Of a stretch of 64,000 nucleotides of DNA, positions 35,284 to 47,074 are shown one piece after another. Source of the stretch: Elephas maximus indicus (taxonomy: Eukaryota > Chordata > Mammalia > Proboscidea > Elephantidae); NCBI RefSeq assembly GCF_024166365.1, contig NW_026060237.1, positions 2,232,001 through 2,296,000 on the forward strand. Reading direction: 5' to 3'. Numbering within the stretch: the first letter of the stretch is position 1; each line of letters starts with the position of its first letter. Position numbers and translations under genes: made by a program. The notes beneath the pieces are model-generated. The model had not been told where the DNA came from and searched no databases. It saw nothing but the letters and a program-made list of their open reading frames with translations.

Positions 35284-36269
35284 CCTTTTTTTTTAACTTT
35301 TATTGAGCTTCAAGTGAACGTTTACAAATCAAGTCAGACTGTCACATATAAGTTTATATACACCTTACTACATACTCCGACTTGCTCTCCCCCTAATGAA
35401 TCAACCCTTCCAGTCTCTCCTTTCATGACAATTTTGCCAGCTTCCAACTCTCTCTATCCTCCCATCCCCGCTGCAGACAGGAAATACCAACAGTCTCAAG
35501 TGTCCACCTGATACAAATAGCTCACTCTTCACCAGCATCTCTCTCCTACCCACTGTCCAGTCCTTTCCATGTCTGATGAGTTGTCTTTGGGAATGGTTCC
35601 TGTCCTGGGCCAACAGAAGGTTTTTGGACCATGAATGCCAGGATTCCTCTAGTCTTAGTCAGACCATTAAGAATGGTCTTTTTGTCAGAATTTGGGGTTG
35701 GCATCCCATTGATCTCCTGCTCCCTCAGCGGTTCTCCGTTGTACTCCCTGTCAGGGCAGTCATCGGTTGTGGCCGGGCACCAACTAGTTCTTCTGGTCTC
35801 TGGATGATGTAAGTCTCTGGCTCATGTGGCCCTTTCTGTCTCTTGGGCTCATAGTTATCGTGTGACCTTGGTTTGATCCAGGTGGGTTGACACCAATTGA
35901 TGCATCTTAGATGGCCGCTTGTTAGCATTTAAGACCCCAGATGCCACATTTCAAAGTGGGATGCAGAATGTTATCATAATAGAATTATTTTGCCAATTGA
36001 CTTAGAAGTCCCCTTAAACCATGGTCCCCAAACCGCCACCCTTGCTCTGCTGACCTTTGAAGCATTCAGTTTATTCCGGAAACTTCTTTGCTTTTGGTCC
36101 AGTCCAGTTGAACTGACCTTCCATGTATTCAGTATTGTCCTTCCCTTCATCTAAAGCAGTTCTTATCTACTAACTAATCGGTAAAAAACCCTCTCCCACC
36201 CTCACTCCCTCCCCGCCTCGTAACCACAAAAGTATGTGTTCTTCTCAGTTTATACTATTTCTCAAGATC

Positions 36270-39200
36270 TTATAATAGTGGTCTTATACAATATTTGTCC
36301 TTTTGCCTCTGACTAATTTCACTCAGCATAATGAATTCCAGGTTCCTCCATGTTATGAAATGTTTCACAGATTCATCACTGTTCTTTATCGATGCGTAGT
36401 ATTCCACTGCGTGAATATACCATAATTTATTTATGCACTCATCCATTGATGGACACCTTGGTTGCTTCCAGCTTTTTGCTATTGTAAACAGAGCTGCAAT
36501 AAACATGGGGGTGCATATATCTGCTTATGTGAAGGCTCTTATTTCTCTAGGGTATATTCCGAGGAGTGGGATTTCTGGGCTGTATAGTAGTTCTATTTCT
36601 TACTGTTTAAGATAACGCCAGATAGATTTCCAAAGTGGTTGTACCATTTTACATTCCCACCAGCAGTGTATAAGAGTTCCAATCTCTCCACAGCCTCTCC
36701 AACATTTATTATTTTGTGATTTTTGGATTAATGCCAGCCTTGTTGGAGTGAGATGGAATCTCATCGTAGTTTTAATTTGCATTTTTCTAATGGCTAATGA
36801 TCGAGAGCATTTTCTCATGTATCTGTTAGCTGCCTGAATATCTTCTTTAGTGAAGTGCGTGTTCATATCCTTTGCCCACTTCTTGATTGGGTTGTTTGTC
36901 TTTCTGTGGTTGAGTTTTGACAGAATCATGTAGATTTTAGAGATCAGGCACTGGTTGGAGATGTCATAGCTGAAAATTCTTTCCCAATCTGTAGGTGGTC
37001 TTTTTACTCTTTTGGCAAAGTCTTTAGATGAGAACAGGTGTTTGATTTTTAGGAGCTCCCAGTTATCTGGTTTCTCTTCGTCATTTTTGGTAATGTTTTG
37101 TATCGTGTTTATGCCTTGTATTAGGGATCCTAACGTTTTCCCTATTTTTTCTTCCACGATCTTTATCGTTTTAGTCTTTATATTTAGGTCTTTGATCCAC
37201 TTGGAGTTAGTTTTTGTGCAGGATGTGAGGTATGGGTCCTGTTTCATTTTTTTGCAAATGGATATCCAGTTATGCCAGCACCATTTGTTAAAAAAGACTA
37301 TCTTTTCCCCAATTAACTGACACTGGGCCTTTGTCAAATATCAGCTGCTCATATGTGGATAGATTTATATCTGGGTTCTCAATTCTGTTCCATTGGTCTA
37401 TGTGCCTGTTGTACCAGTACCAGGCTGTTTTGACTACTGTAGCTGTATAATAGGTTCTGAAATCAGGTAGAGTGTGGCTTCCTACCGTCTTCTACTTTTT
37501 CGGTAATGCTTTACTTATCCGAGGCTTCTTTCCCTTCCATATGAAGTTGGTGATTTGTTTCTCCATCACATTAAAAAATGACATTGGAATTTGGATCAGA
37601 AATGCATTATATGTATAGAAGGCTTTTGGTAGAATAGACATTTTTACTATGTGAAGTCTTCCTATCCATGAGCGAGGAATGTTTTTCCACTTAAGTAGGT
37701 CCTTTTTAGTTTTTCTGGTAGTACTTTGTAGTTTTTTTTGTATAGGCCTTTTACTTCTTTGTTAAGATTTATTCCTAAGTATTTTATCTTCTTGGGGGCT
37801 ACTGTGAATGGTGTTGATTTTGTGATTTCCTCTTCGATGTTCTTTTTGTTGATGTAGAGGAATCCAAGTAATTTTTGTATGTTTGTCTTATAACCTGAGA
37901 CTCTGCCAAACTCTTCTATTAGTTTCAGTAGTTTTCTGGAGGATTCCTTAGGGTTTTCTGTGTATATGATCATGTCATCTGCAAATAGAGATAATTTTAC
38001 GTCCTCCTTGTGAATTCGGATGCTCTTTATTTCTTTGTCTAGCCTAATTGCTCTGGCTAGGACCTCTAGCACAATGTTGAACAAGAGCGGTGATAACGGG
38101 CATCCTTCTCTGGTTCCTGTTCTTAAGGGAAATGCTTTCAGGCTCTCTCCATTTAGAGTGATGTTGGCTGTTGGCTTTGTATAAAACGCCTTTTATTATG
38201 TTGAGGAATTTTCCTTCAATTCCTATTTTGGTGATAGTTTTTATCATAAATTGGTGTTGGACTTTGTCAAAGGACTTTCTGCATCAATTGAAAAGATCGA
38301 GTGGTTTTTGTCTTTTGTTTTATTTACATGGAGGATTACATTAATGGTTTTTCTAATATTAAACCAGCCTTGCGTACCTGGTATAAATCCCACTTGGTGA
38401 TGGTGGATTATTTTTTTGATAAGTTGTTGAATTCTATTGGCTAGAATTTTTGTTGAGGATTTTTGCATCTATGCTCATGAGGGGTATAGGTCTGTAATTT
38501 CCTTTTTTTGTGATGTCTTTACCTGGTTTTGGTATCAGAGAAATGGTGGCTTCATAGAAGGAGTCAGGTAGTATTCCATCATTTTCTATGATTTAAAATA
38601 CCTTTAGTAGTAGTGGTGTTAACTCTTCTCTGAAAGTTTGGTAGAACTCTGCAGTAAAGCCATCTGGGCCAGGGCTTTTTTTTTTTTTTTTTGGGAGTTT
38701 TTTGATTACCATTTCAATCTCTTTTTTTGTTGTGGGTCTATTCATTTGTTCTACTTCTGGTTGTGTTATTTTAGGTAGGTAGTGTTTTTTTAGGAATTCA
38801 TCCATTTCTTCAGGTTTGCAAATTTGTTAGGGTACAATTTTTTGTAATAATCTGTTATGATTCTTTTAATTTCAGTTTTGTCTCTTGTCATGTGGCCCAT
38901 TTCATTTCTTATTTGGGTTATTTGTATTCTTTCCTGTATTTCTTTAGTCAGGCTGGCCAATGGTTTATCAATTTTGTTAATTTTTTCAAAGAACCAGCTT
39001 TTGGCTTTGTTAATTCTTTCAATTTTTTTTCTGTTCTCTACTTCATTTAGTTCAGCTCTAATTTTTATTATTTGTTTTCTTCTGGTGCCTGATGGATTCT
39101 TTTGTTGCTCACTTTCTATTTATTCAAGTTGTAGGGACAGTTCTCTGATTTTGGCTCTTTGTTCTTTATGTATGTGTGTATTTATTGATATAAATTGACC

Positions 39201-40078
39201 TCTGAGCACTGCTTTTGCTGTGCCCCAGAGGTTTTGATAGGAAATATTTTAATTCTTGTTGCATTCTATGAATTTCCTTATTCCCTTCTTAATGTCTTCT
39301 ATAACCCAGTCTTTTTTCAGGAGGCTATTTTTCAGGTTCCACGTATTTGATTTCTTTTCCCTAATTTTTCTGTTATTGATTTCCACTTTTATGGCCTTGT
39401 GGTTTGAGAAGATGCTTTGTAATATTTTGATGTTTTGGATTCTGCAAAGGTTTGTTTTATGACCTAATATGTGGTCTATTCTAGAGAATGTTCCTTGTGC
39501 GCTAGAAAAAAAAGTATACTTTGCAGCAGTTGGGTGGAGAGTTCTGTATAAGTCAATGAGGTCAAGTTGGTTGATTGTTGTAATTAGTTCTTCCGTATCT
39601 CTATTGAGCTTCTAACTGGATGTCCTGTCCTTCTCCGAAAGTGGTGTGTTGAAGTCTCCTACTCTAATTGTGGAGGTGTCTATCTCACTTTTCAGTTCTG
39701 TTAAAATTTGTTTTATGTGTCTTGCAGCCCTGTCATTGGGTGCATAAATATTTAATATGGTTATATTTTCCTGGTCAATTGTCCCTTTTATCCTTATGTA
39801 GTGTCCTTTATCCTTTGTGGTGGATTTAGCTTTAAAGTCTATTTTGTCAGAAATTAATATTGCTACTCCTGCTCTTTTTTGCTTATTGTTTGCTTGATAT
39901 ATTTTTTCCATCCTTTGAGTTTTAGTTTGCTTGTGTCTCTAAGGTGTGTCTCTTGTAGGCAGCATATAGACGGATCGTGTTTCTTTATCCAGTCTGAGAC
40001 TCTCTGTCTCTTTATTGGTGCATTTAGTCCTTTTACATTCAGTGTAATTATAGATAAGTATGTGTTTAGTGTTGTCAT
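36270..40078 (-). pseudogene. L1 ORF2 relic (inner L1): endonuclease, reverse transcriptase, Cys-rich end
   Basis: The ORF2p order is complete. Endonuclease at 40,078-39,612 ('SIITLNVKGLNAPIKRQR', 'CLQETHL', 'GDFNTP'). Reverse transcriptase from about 38,805 ('[16 protein letters not shown]'), with the catalytic '[13 protein letters not shown]' within 38,084-37,662. C-terminal region at 37,337-36,600 with the cysteine motif '[18 protein letters not shown]', then 'WYIHAVEYYASIK' near 36,420 and a stop at 36,270. At least five frameshifts or stops separate the blocks, so no functional enzyme. Confidence 0.9.
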
Positions 40079-40529
40079 TTTGATGCCTTTTTATGTGTCT
40101 TGTTGACAATTTCATTTTTCCTCTTACTTTTTTTTGGCAAGACGATTTTCTTTGTAAATTGTGTGTTCCTCATTTTCATAGTATTTGACTTTATGTTTGC
40201 TGAGTCGTTACGTTTTTCTTGGTTTTTATCTTGAGTTATGGAGTTGTTATACCTCTTTGTGGTTGCCTTAATATTTATCCCTATTTTTCTAAGTAAAAAC
40301 CTAACTTGTATTGTCCTATATCACCTTGTATCCCTCTCCATATGGCAGTTCTATGCCATCTCTATTTAGTCCCTCTTTTTGATTATGGTGATCTTTTACA
40401 TATTGACTTCAATGATTCCCTGTTTTGAGCATTTATTTTTAATTAATCTTAGTTTGTTCTTTTGATTTTCCTATTTGAGTTGATATCAGGATGTTCTGTT
40501 CTGTGAACTTGTGTTGTGCTGGTATCTGA

Positions 40530-41563
40530 TATTATTGGTTTTCTGACCAAACAATTTCCTTTAGTATTTCTTGTAGCTTTGGTTTGGTTTTTGCAAATTC
40601 TCTAAGCTTGTGTTTATCTGTAAATATCTTAATTTTGCCTTCATATTTCAGAGCAAGTTTTGCTGGATATATGATCCTTGGCTGGCAGTTTTTCTCCTTC
40701 AGTGCTCTGTATATGTCATCCCATTGCCTTCTTGACTGCATGGTTTCTGCTGAATAGTCTGAACTTATTCTTATTGATTCTCCCTTGTAGAAGACCTTTC
40801 TTTTATCCCCGGCTGCTTTTAAATTTTTCTGTTTATCTTTGGTTTTGGCAAGTTTGATGATAATATGTCTTGCTGTTTTTCTTTTGGATCATTCTTAAAT
40901 GGGGTTCGATGAACATGTTGGATACATACCCTTTCGTCTTTCATGAAGTCAGGGAAGTTTTCTGTCAGCAGATCTTCAACTATTCTCTCTGTGTTTTCTG
41001 ATATCCCTCCCTGTTCTGGGACTCCACTCACACGCAAGTTATCCTTCTTGATAGAGTCCCACATGATTCTTAGGGTTTCTTCATTTTTTTAAAATTCTTT
41101 CATCCCATTTTTTTTTCAGCTACATTGGTGTTAATTCCCTGGTCCTCCAGATTTCCCACTCTGCATTCTAACTGCTCAAGTCTGCTCCTCTGACTTCCTA
41201 TTGCGTTTTCTAATTCTGTAATTTTATTGTTAATCTTTTGGATTTCTGAATGCTGTCTCTCTATGGATTCTTGCAACTTATTAATTTTTCCACTATGTTC
41301 TTGAATAATCTTTTTTTGAGTTCTTCTGCTTTATCAGTGTGTTCCTTGGCTTTTCCTGTAGATTGCCTTATTTCATGTCTGAGGTCATCCCTGATGTCTT
41401 GAAGCATTCTGTAAATTAGTTTTTTATATTCTGTATCTGATAATTCTAGGATTGTATCTTCATTTGGGAAAGATTTTGATTCTTTAGTTTGGGGGGTTGT
41501 AGAAGCAGTCATGGTCTGCTTCTTTATGTGGTTTGATATCAACTGCTGTCTCCGAGCCATCAC
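40530..41563 (-). pseudogene. L1 ORF1 relic (inner L1)
   Basis: L1 ORF1p is an RNA-binding trimer. The start ATG at 41,563 opens 100 codons ('MMARRQQLISNHIKKQ'), covering the N-terminal region and the coiled coil ('EIRQSTGKAKEHTDKAEEL'). The RRM follows at 41,064-40,819 ('MWDSIKKDNLRVSGVPEQGG') and the C-terminal domain at 40,741-40,532 ('KEKNCQPRIIYPAKLALKYE'). Frameshifts between blocks inactivate it. Confidence 0.85.
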
Positions 41564-42539
41564 TAAGATATTGTAGTGATTTATTCTATATTTGCTCCCT
41601 GAGTCTTATCTTGTTTTATTTTCTTTCAATATACAAGGATGGGCTACTAGACTGAGCTGTCTTAATTGTTGTAGCCCTTGACTTACTTATGACCTATTAC
41701 CAGCTGTTTCGGGCTGTTACCAGATATATATGCCTGAGTCCATTCACTATTCTTGAGTAGAATCTGATTTTGGGTAATCAAGTGTGTGATGCACACTGTC
41801 ACCTATCCACCTTGAGAAGTAGTGGTGATAGTTGTGTGTACCAGATTTTAGTAGCAGCTGGGGTTCACACTCCGGGGGGGCAGGATGCTAACAGGCTTCC
41901 CCCAAGTTTCAGTGAGGTAGGTGTGTCTCTATTTCTAAAGCACCTTGGTGGGAGGGCTCTGCAGCTGTACCTTAGGCCCCTAATGCAAGTACTTCTACAG
42001 ATTGGTAGGTGTCACCCTCCTTAGACCCCTAAGACAGGAGGCTAGTTGGTCTGGGGGGAGCTTCAGCCCTCAGTTCCCTGTTGTGGGTCAGTGAGGGCTA
42101 TGTTGAATATGCAGAGATATCAGACCTGGGAAACTTGTCTTTCCAGTAAATCCGCTAAAACAAATGCAGTCAGATCCCTATCAGAAATGCCTTTGCATTG
42201 TAATAGCCACCTTGTTCCCTGTAGGGATGAAAGCCCGAGACTGTGGATCACATATGCTTGGCTGGAGCTGGTTCTGTGTTTTTAGTCCAATTAGGGAAGG
42301 ATTTTTGGTCCCTGGGTTTTTTGTGGTTGCTTCTCTCAGGCCAGAAGAATGGGTTAGGAAAGACCAAAAAAAAAAAAAAAAAAAGGGAAAAGAAAATCGC
42401 AGAGCAGTTCTCCCTCCAGCTCGGGATATTCCAATGTTAATGAAGCCGCCTGGGAAGGGGAGGGGAGAGTTCAGAAAAACAGGAGAGAGTAGCACCCTGA
42501 AATATAGACAAAGTTACTTATCTTGCTTGGGATGACTGT

Positions 42540-42990
42540 TTTATCTGAGATTCCCAAAGGGCGTGTTGCCAGGGTGCGCTGACTGGGTAGAGATTGCTCC
42601 CGAGGGTCAGGCCCGCATCCTGTGCTTGCGCTGTCTCAGAAGCCGTGGTCGGTTCCTCCGCTGCCAGTCCAAAGCCCAGCATCAAGGTTTTCTGGCTGGG
42701 ACGCTGCACTCCCGGCTCCATAAACAGTCACTGCCTCCCGGTGACTTCTCCTCCCACCAGCTGCGTCTCCGCGCCGCTTGCGCAGACTGGCTGGGCCCCC
42801 TCCCGAGGTCAGTTCAGGAGGGTAGGGCTGCACCCTGTGTTTGTGCTGTCACAGGGTGCTGTGCTCATCTCCCCTGTGCTCAGTCCAAAGCCCAGCGCAA
42901 AGTTTTCCTGACTGGGACACTGGCTTCAGGCTCCGAAAACAGTCGTTGCTTCCCCGTCGTTGTTTGTTCTTGGTCTCTGTCACTCAGGTC
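42540..42990 (-). promoter_or_regulatory. L1 5'UTR promoter region with two tandem repeat units (about 216 bp)
   Basis: GC- and CpG-rich part of the inner L1 5'UTR. The block 'cagtccaaagcccagc' occurs at 42,665 and 42,881 (216 bp apart). The block at 42,621 ('tgtgcttgcgctgtc') recurs diverged at 42,836 (215 bp apart). 'tggctgggacgctg' / 'tgactgggacactgg' follow the same spacing. It looks like monomer-type promoter repeats, as known for mouse and some other mammalian L1s. The function is inferred from position. Confidence 0.65.
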
Positions 42991-43126
42991 AACTCTTTAA
43001 ATCTGTGTTTGTTGGTCAGGGTTCGTAGATTGTCATGTATGTGATCGATTCACTTGTTTTTCTGAGTCTTTGTTGCAAGAGGGATCCGAGGTAGTGTCTA
43101 CCTAGTTAGCCATCTTGGTCCCCTCC

Positions 43127-44510
43127 TCATCTAGAAGATATCTTGATTCTTTGTTTTGAGAGGTTTTTGAGGCGATCATGATCTGTGTCTTTATGTGACT
43201 TGATATTGACTGTTGTCTCTGAGTCATCTATAGGTTTTTTTTTTATTAGTTTATTTTATGTTTGCTTGCTGTGTCATAGATTCTTGCATTCTTTTGTTTT
43301 GATATGCCCAACCAGGTTGCTTAAGTGAGCTAGGTTGATTACTTTCACCTTTGGAGATTTGATGTCCTCTCTCCAGGTGGCTAGAGCTGTTATCAGGTAT
43401 ATCAGTCTAGGAGTCCCTTCACTTTTCTTGTATGAATTCAGCTCACTTGTCCAGGTAGCTGATCATTAAGTGTGTGGTACAGGCTCTGGCCTACATTCTT
43501 AGAAGAGCAGGGGTGATTGGTGTAGGTACCGGTATGTGGTTGCAGTTGGGGGTCATACTCTGAACAAGTCAGGGGGCTGAGAATCGTCCCTCATGTGTCT
43601 CTAAGGAAAGCGTGTCCCTGTTCCCCAGAGCATAAAGGTGGGTGGGTTCTGCAGATGGACCATGGACACCCAATGTTTTTGGTCGTAAGGACTGGGAGGT
43701 ACCACTTATCCTTGGACCCATGTCATGGGTGGCTGGGTGACCTTAGTGGAGCCACCAGTCCTTAGGCCCCTGATGTGGATAGGTGAGGACCCTGTTTAAC
43801 AGGCAAAGCAAAGTCAAACATCAAACGCCCACCTCTCCACTGCACAGCTGAAATGGTTGGAGTCTGCCAACAAGGGCATATGCTCCTAAAATAGGGCCAT
43901 GCATGGGAAAGGTACTCAAAGTCCATGGGCAATTTATGCCTGGACAGGAGCCACTTCTGTCCTGAACTCTCCTGGTTAGTGGAGCTGGCAAATATCTTCC
44001 CCCTCCATTGCAAATTTATTCTTTCTCCAAGGCTGCAAGAATGGCTCTAGGTGTTCAGCAGGGCCTATCTCAGGGCCAGGGAAATCAGCCATCAAATCTG
44101 CTTTGGCATAGCTGTGGCGGTGGGGGGGGGGGTGGTGGGGACCATAAAATATAGGCAAGTACTTAGCTTTTGCCATGCACGCTGTTCTTCTCTGGTTCTG
44201 GAGGTGTCAGTAGGCTGTGTGGTGGCTACTTCTCCCCGAGGAAACTGTGGCAGAATGCTTTACCACCCACATCAGTCGCTCCAGGGAATGGTGCCTAGGG
44301 CTACCCGTGATTCAGACCTAGTATCTCCTCTCTGCTTCTGAACCATCTATTTCTCCCTCTGCCCCTCAGTTCACTTTCTATCCTTGTCTTTGGTGTTTAG
44401 TGCTCCTAGCTTGTCATAAATATACTCATTTCACTTGTTTTTCCAGGTCTTTGTTCTAAGAGAGCTCACTGGAAGTGTCTGTCTATTGCGCCATCTTGGC
44501 TCTACCCTGG
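43127..44510 (-). mobile_element. Outer L1 (minus), 5' segment: 5'UTR and ORF1 start
   Basis: The minus-strand 5' end is at about 44,510 ('agagccaagatggcgcaat'). The 5'UTR runs to about 43,230. ORF1 then starts (about 43,230-43,127: 'IASKTSQNKESRYLLDE') and is interrupted by the inner L1. Reading across the insertion gives 'RYLLDE' joined to 'SVFLELLEAEYKGIIY', the expected ORF1 order. Confidence 0.88.
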
Positions 44511-44772
44511 GTTTTTCAGATTTTTAATAAAGAAAACAAATTAACATCTCACAACATTGGAGTTAATGCTTTCGGAGTGGATTTCCTTTTTAGACTGTTA
44601 ATCTTTACTTTTTTTTTAGGCTCTCCTTTCTTAGAGTGCAGAAAAGAAATAAGTGATCTTTGAAAGGAGAAAGATGCATATCTTAGACTGAGGATTGCAA
44701 TTATGTGAGTGATGGGTGGCCCGATACCTGTATGAAAAGGCAACTCACCTAATATGTCAGACTGAGATTAAA
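44511..44772. other. Unassigned sequence
   Basis: Flanks the 5' end of the outer L1. No repeat or gene recognised. Confidence 0.4.
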
Positions 44773-45036
44773 GTAGTGGCTCTTAACCTTGGCTGTGTAT
44801 TAGAATTTTTGTTGTTTTGTTGTTCAGGCCACATCCCAGAGATATTCCATCAGATGCTTCCCAAGAGACCCCAACGTACAGCTAAGACTGAGGCCTACTG
44901 GTCTAGAGAACTATTTCTCAGATTTTAATATACATTGGAATCTCCCAGTTATCTTGTCAAAATGCAAGGTCTAAACCAGTCGGTCTGGGGTGGGGGCTGA
45001 GACTCTGCATTTCTAACAAGTGCCAGTAATTCCTGT
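44773..45036 (+). mobile_element. Two hAT-Charlie-type DNA transposon relics (MER5-like, MER20-like)
   Basis: 44,773-44,910 begins 'agtggctcttaaccttggc', typical of MER5 elements. 44,915-45,036 contains 'ggtctggggtgggggctga' followed by 'ctgcatttctaacaagt', typical of MER20. Both are non-coding and old. Families are named from recognition of these phrases. Confidence 0.65.
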
Positions 45037-45300
45037 TGTTATGGGTTGAGTTGTGTCCACTCAAAAATGTATGTTGTGGTCCTAAGCCCTGGTACCTGTG
45101 ACCTGGCTGGGAAATGTGGTCTTTGAAGATGGTATCAGTTAGGTTAACATGAGGTCATACTGGGGTAGGGTTGGTCCCAATCCTATACAATGGGTGTCCC
45201 TATAAAAGAGAAGATTCATGGAGACAAGGAAGATAGCGGAAGGACACCAAGCTGCTAGTCCATGAACCACACCGGAGGAGCAAGGGCAAGTTAAGGTTTT
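45037..45300 (+). mobile_element. LTR fragment, ERVL/MaLR-type
   Basis: Begins 'tgttatgggttgagttgtg' and continues with 'ccctggtacctgtgacctg' and 'gatgaggtcat'-like phrases common to mammalian MaLR LTRs. It is truncated before its poly(A) region at a T-rich tract near 45,298. No viral coding sequence is attached. Confidence 0.65.
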
Positions 45301-45688
45301 TTTTTTTCTCCCCAATAAATTGAATTGTTTGGAAAGGCCCTGTCTGTGACTTTGAGAAAATCACTAAATGGATTTGACTTTCTCAAAGACCCGTTTGGCA
45401 TACAGAGTGGGAGATGTGGCATGTCCTTTCTCAAAGAGATGTCTGTTCTTGACAAGAAATTATCTAGTCTATTTCCTGGGTTCATTCATCTTCATTTGAT
45501 TAAGAATATAATTGTTTTCCCTGCTCACTCAGAGTAAACCGTTTGCAGTCCCGTTGAATAAATAAATGTCAGTGTGTTTCTTGTAGGAGCCAGAGGCAGT
45601 ACATGGCTCAGAGAAAATCACGGGAAAAATGGGCCAAGGGGAGACAGAGGACTCAGCAGGAAGAGAGAGTAGTGGGAGGGAAGTGAAA
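45301..45688. other. Unassigned sequence
   Basis: No recognised repeat. A 'ttgaataaataaatg' signal-like stretch at 45,553-45,568 could belong to an old LTR, but no boundaries are visible. Confidence 0.35.
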
Positions 45689-45689
45689 A

Positions 45690-45878
45690 GACCAGCCGCA
45701 TGATACCCAAAGCCCATTGCTGTCCAGTCCATTGTGGTTCCCAGCAACCCAATAGGACAGAATTAGAAATGTCCCGTAGAGTTTCCAAGGAGCACCTGGT
45801 ATATTCGAACTGCCGACCCTTTGGTTAGAAGCTGTAGCACTTACCCACCATGCCACCAAGATTTCTAGCCGTATGATA
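45690..45878 (-). mobile_element. AfroSINE, minus orientation
   Basis: Complete minus-strand order: 'cccattgctgtccagtcca', 'agagtttccaaggagcacc', 'gaccctttggttagaagct', 'caccatgccaccaag'. Confidence 0.92.
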
Positions 45879-46064
45879 TTCTGAGCCGTATCACAGTCAC
45901 ATCCATTTATATGTGAAAGATCCCCACAGGTGGCCGCTGTGTTATTAAACACTCATTCCCTCCCCACTCCCACTGATTGCCCTTGTCATCGAAAACAAGA
46001 ACTTAACCAGAATCAAATTCTGACTTTTGCTTTGCCTGTCCAGGAAAGGCTCGGACACCACCTG

Positions 46065-46322
46065 ACTGTCAGTGGAGGCTTCAGTGTTGCTGTGATGCTG
46101 AATAGTTTTCTAAGGAGCTTCCAGACCAGATGGACTAGTAAGACAGGGCTGGCAATCTGCATGCAAAAATCAGCCAGTGAAAACCCTGTGGATCACAATA
46201 GCTCCATTTGCAACCTGTCATGGGGATGGTACAGGACCAGCCAGCATTTTGTTTTGGTGTGTTTGGGGTCACCGTGAGTCGGGGGCCAACTCGACAGCAG
46301 ATAGCAACAACAAGAGTGTTCA
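46065..46322 (+). mobile_element. Short RTE derivative: 5'UTR fused to 3' tail
   Basis: The RTE 5'UTR phrase 'ttgctgtgatgctgaatag' and 'agccagtgaaaaccctgtg' is followed within about 30 bp by the 3' tail ('ggatggtacaggaccagcc', 'caactcgacagcagatagc'). The whole coding body is absent. Confidence 0.75.
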
Positions 46323-46342
46323 AGGAAGGGAGATAAAAGATA

Positions 46343-46510
46343 TGTAGTTGTCATTGTGGGCTGCTGTCAAGTCATCCCCCGACTCATGGAGACCCCATAT
46401 GTTATAGAGTAGAGCTACTCCACAGCCTTCTCTCAGCTATCATATTTACAAAAGTAGATCACCTGGCCTTTCTTCCACAGAACCTATGGGTGAGTTCAAA
46501 CTTTAAGTTA
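46343..46510 (-). mobile_element. AfroSINE subtype, minus orientation, degraded
   Basis: 'ctgctgtcaagtcatcccc', 'aagtagatcacctggcctt' and 'cttccacagaacctatggg' match the subtype also found at 52,985-53,718. Confidence 0.75.
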
Positions 46511-46514
46511 GCCA

Positions 46515-46688
46515 AAAAAAGGAAAATCAAACCTGTTGCCAATGAGTCGATTCTGATGCATAGTGACCCTATAAGACAGAGTAGAACTGCCCCATAGAGT
46601 TTCCAAAGAGTGCATGGTGGATTCGAACTACCAACCTTTTGGTTAGAAGCTGTAGCACTTAACCACTGAGCCACCAAGTTTCCTTTAA
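46515..46688 (-). mobile_element. AfroSINE, minus orientation
   Basis: Well-preserved: 'aacctgttgccaatgagtc', 'catagtgaccctataagac', 'accaaccttttggttagaa', 'aaccactgagccaccaag'. Confidence 0.93.
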
Positions 46689-46689
46689 T

Positions 46690-46984
46690 TTAGCAGCTGA
46701 TGGCAAACCATTTGTACCACTCAGCGTCCTCTGATAAAAGATAAACCTTGTGTAATTATAGATAACAACTTCACCCTCTTTGGGAAAGCAAGCACATAAT
46801 TAAAATCTGAACTGTTACCTAGTGTTATAATGGAACAAGGGGATTATTGAAGGGCCAAAACCTTTTCCTTTTTTGTAATGGGATGCATGTGATTCCTTGT
46901 TGATTTTTGCTTCACCCTCCCATCAGCTGCCCCCACTACCTGCCCATTTTTTTTTTCCCAAAAAGATGCCAGAAACAAACAACA
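46690..46984. other. Unassigned sequence
   Basis: No gene or recognised repeat visible. Confidence 0.35.
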
Positions 46985-47072
46985 ACAAAAAACCTACCGC
47001 CATCCAGTCCATTCCGACACGTAGCTGCCCTGTAGGGCAGGGTAGAACTGCCCCATAGTGTGTCCAAGGTTG
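46985..47072 (-). mobile_element. AfroSINE 3' half, cut by an L1 3'UTR
   Basis: 'gccatccagtccattccga' to 'actgccccatagtgtgtcc', after which the L1-type sequence starts. Confidence 0.8.
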
Positions 47073-47074
47073 TG

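Larger units (their letters stand above)
35284..43126 (-). mobile_element. Nearly full-length inner L1 (7.8 kb), with target-site duplication
   Basis: Flanked by 'tcatctagaaaata' (35,270-35,283) and 'tcatctagaagata' (43,127-43,140), a 14-bp target duplication with one mismatch. Layout on the minus strand: 5'UTR 43,126-41,564 with two repeat units; ORF1 41,563 to about 40,530; spacer of roughly 450 bp; ORF2 40,078 to 36,270; 3'UTR 36,269-35,284 ending in AATAAA and an A-tract. All parts of an autonomous L1 are present, but both ORFs are broken by stops and frameshifts. It is inserted in ORF1 of an older L1. Confidence 0.93.

Noticed and set aside
36600..37337. 245-codon open frame
   Set aside because: C-terminal part of the inner L1 ORF2 with the cysteine motif; not an independent gene.
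42563..43000. 145-codon GC-rich open frame (plus strand)
   Set aside because: Runs antisense through the L1 5'UTR repeat units; openness follows from base composition.
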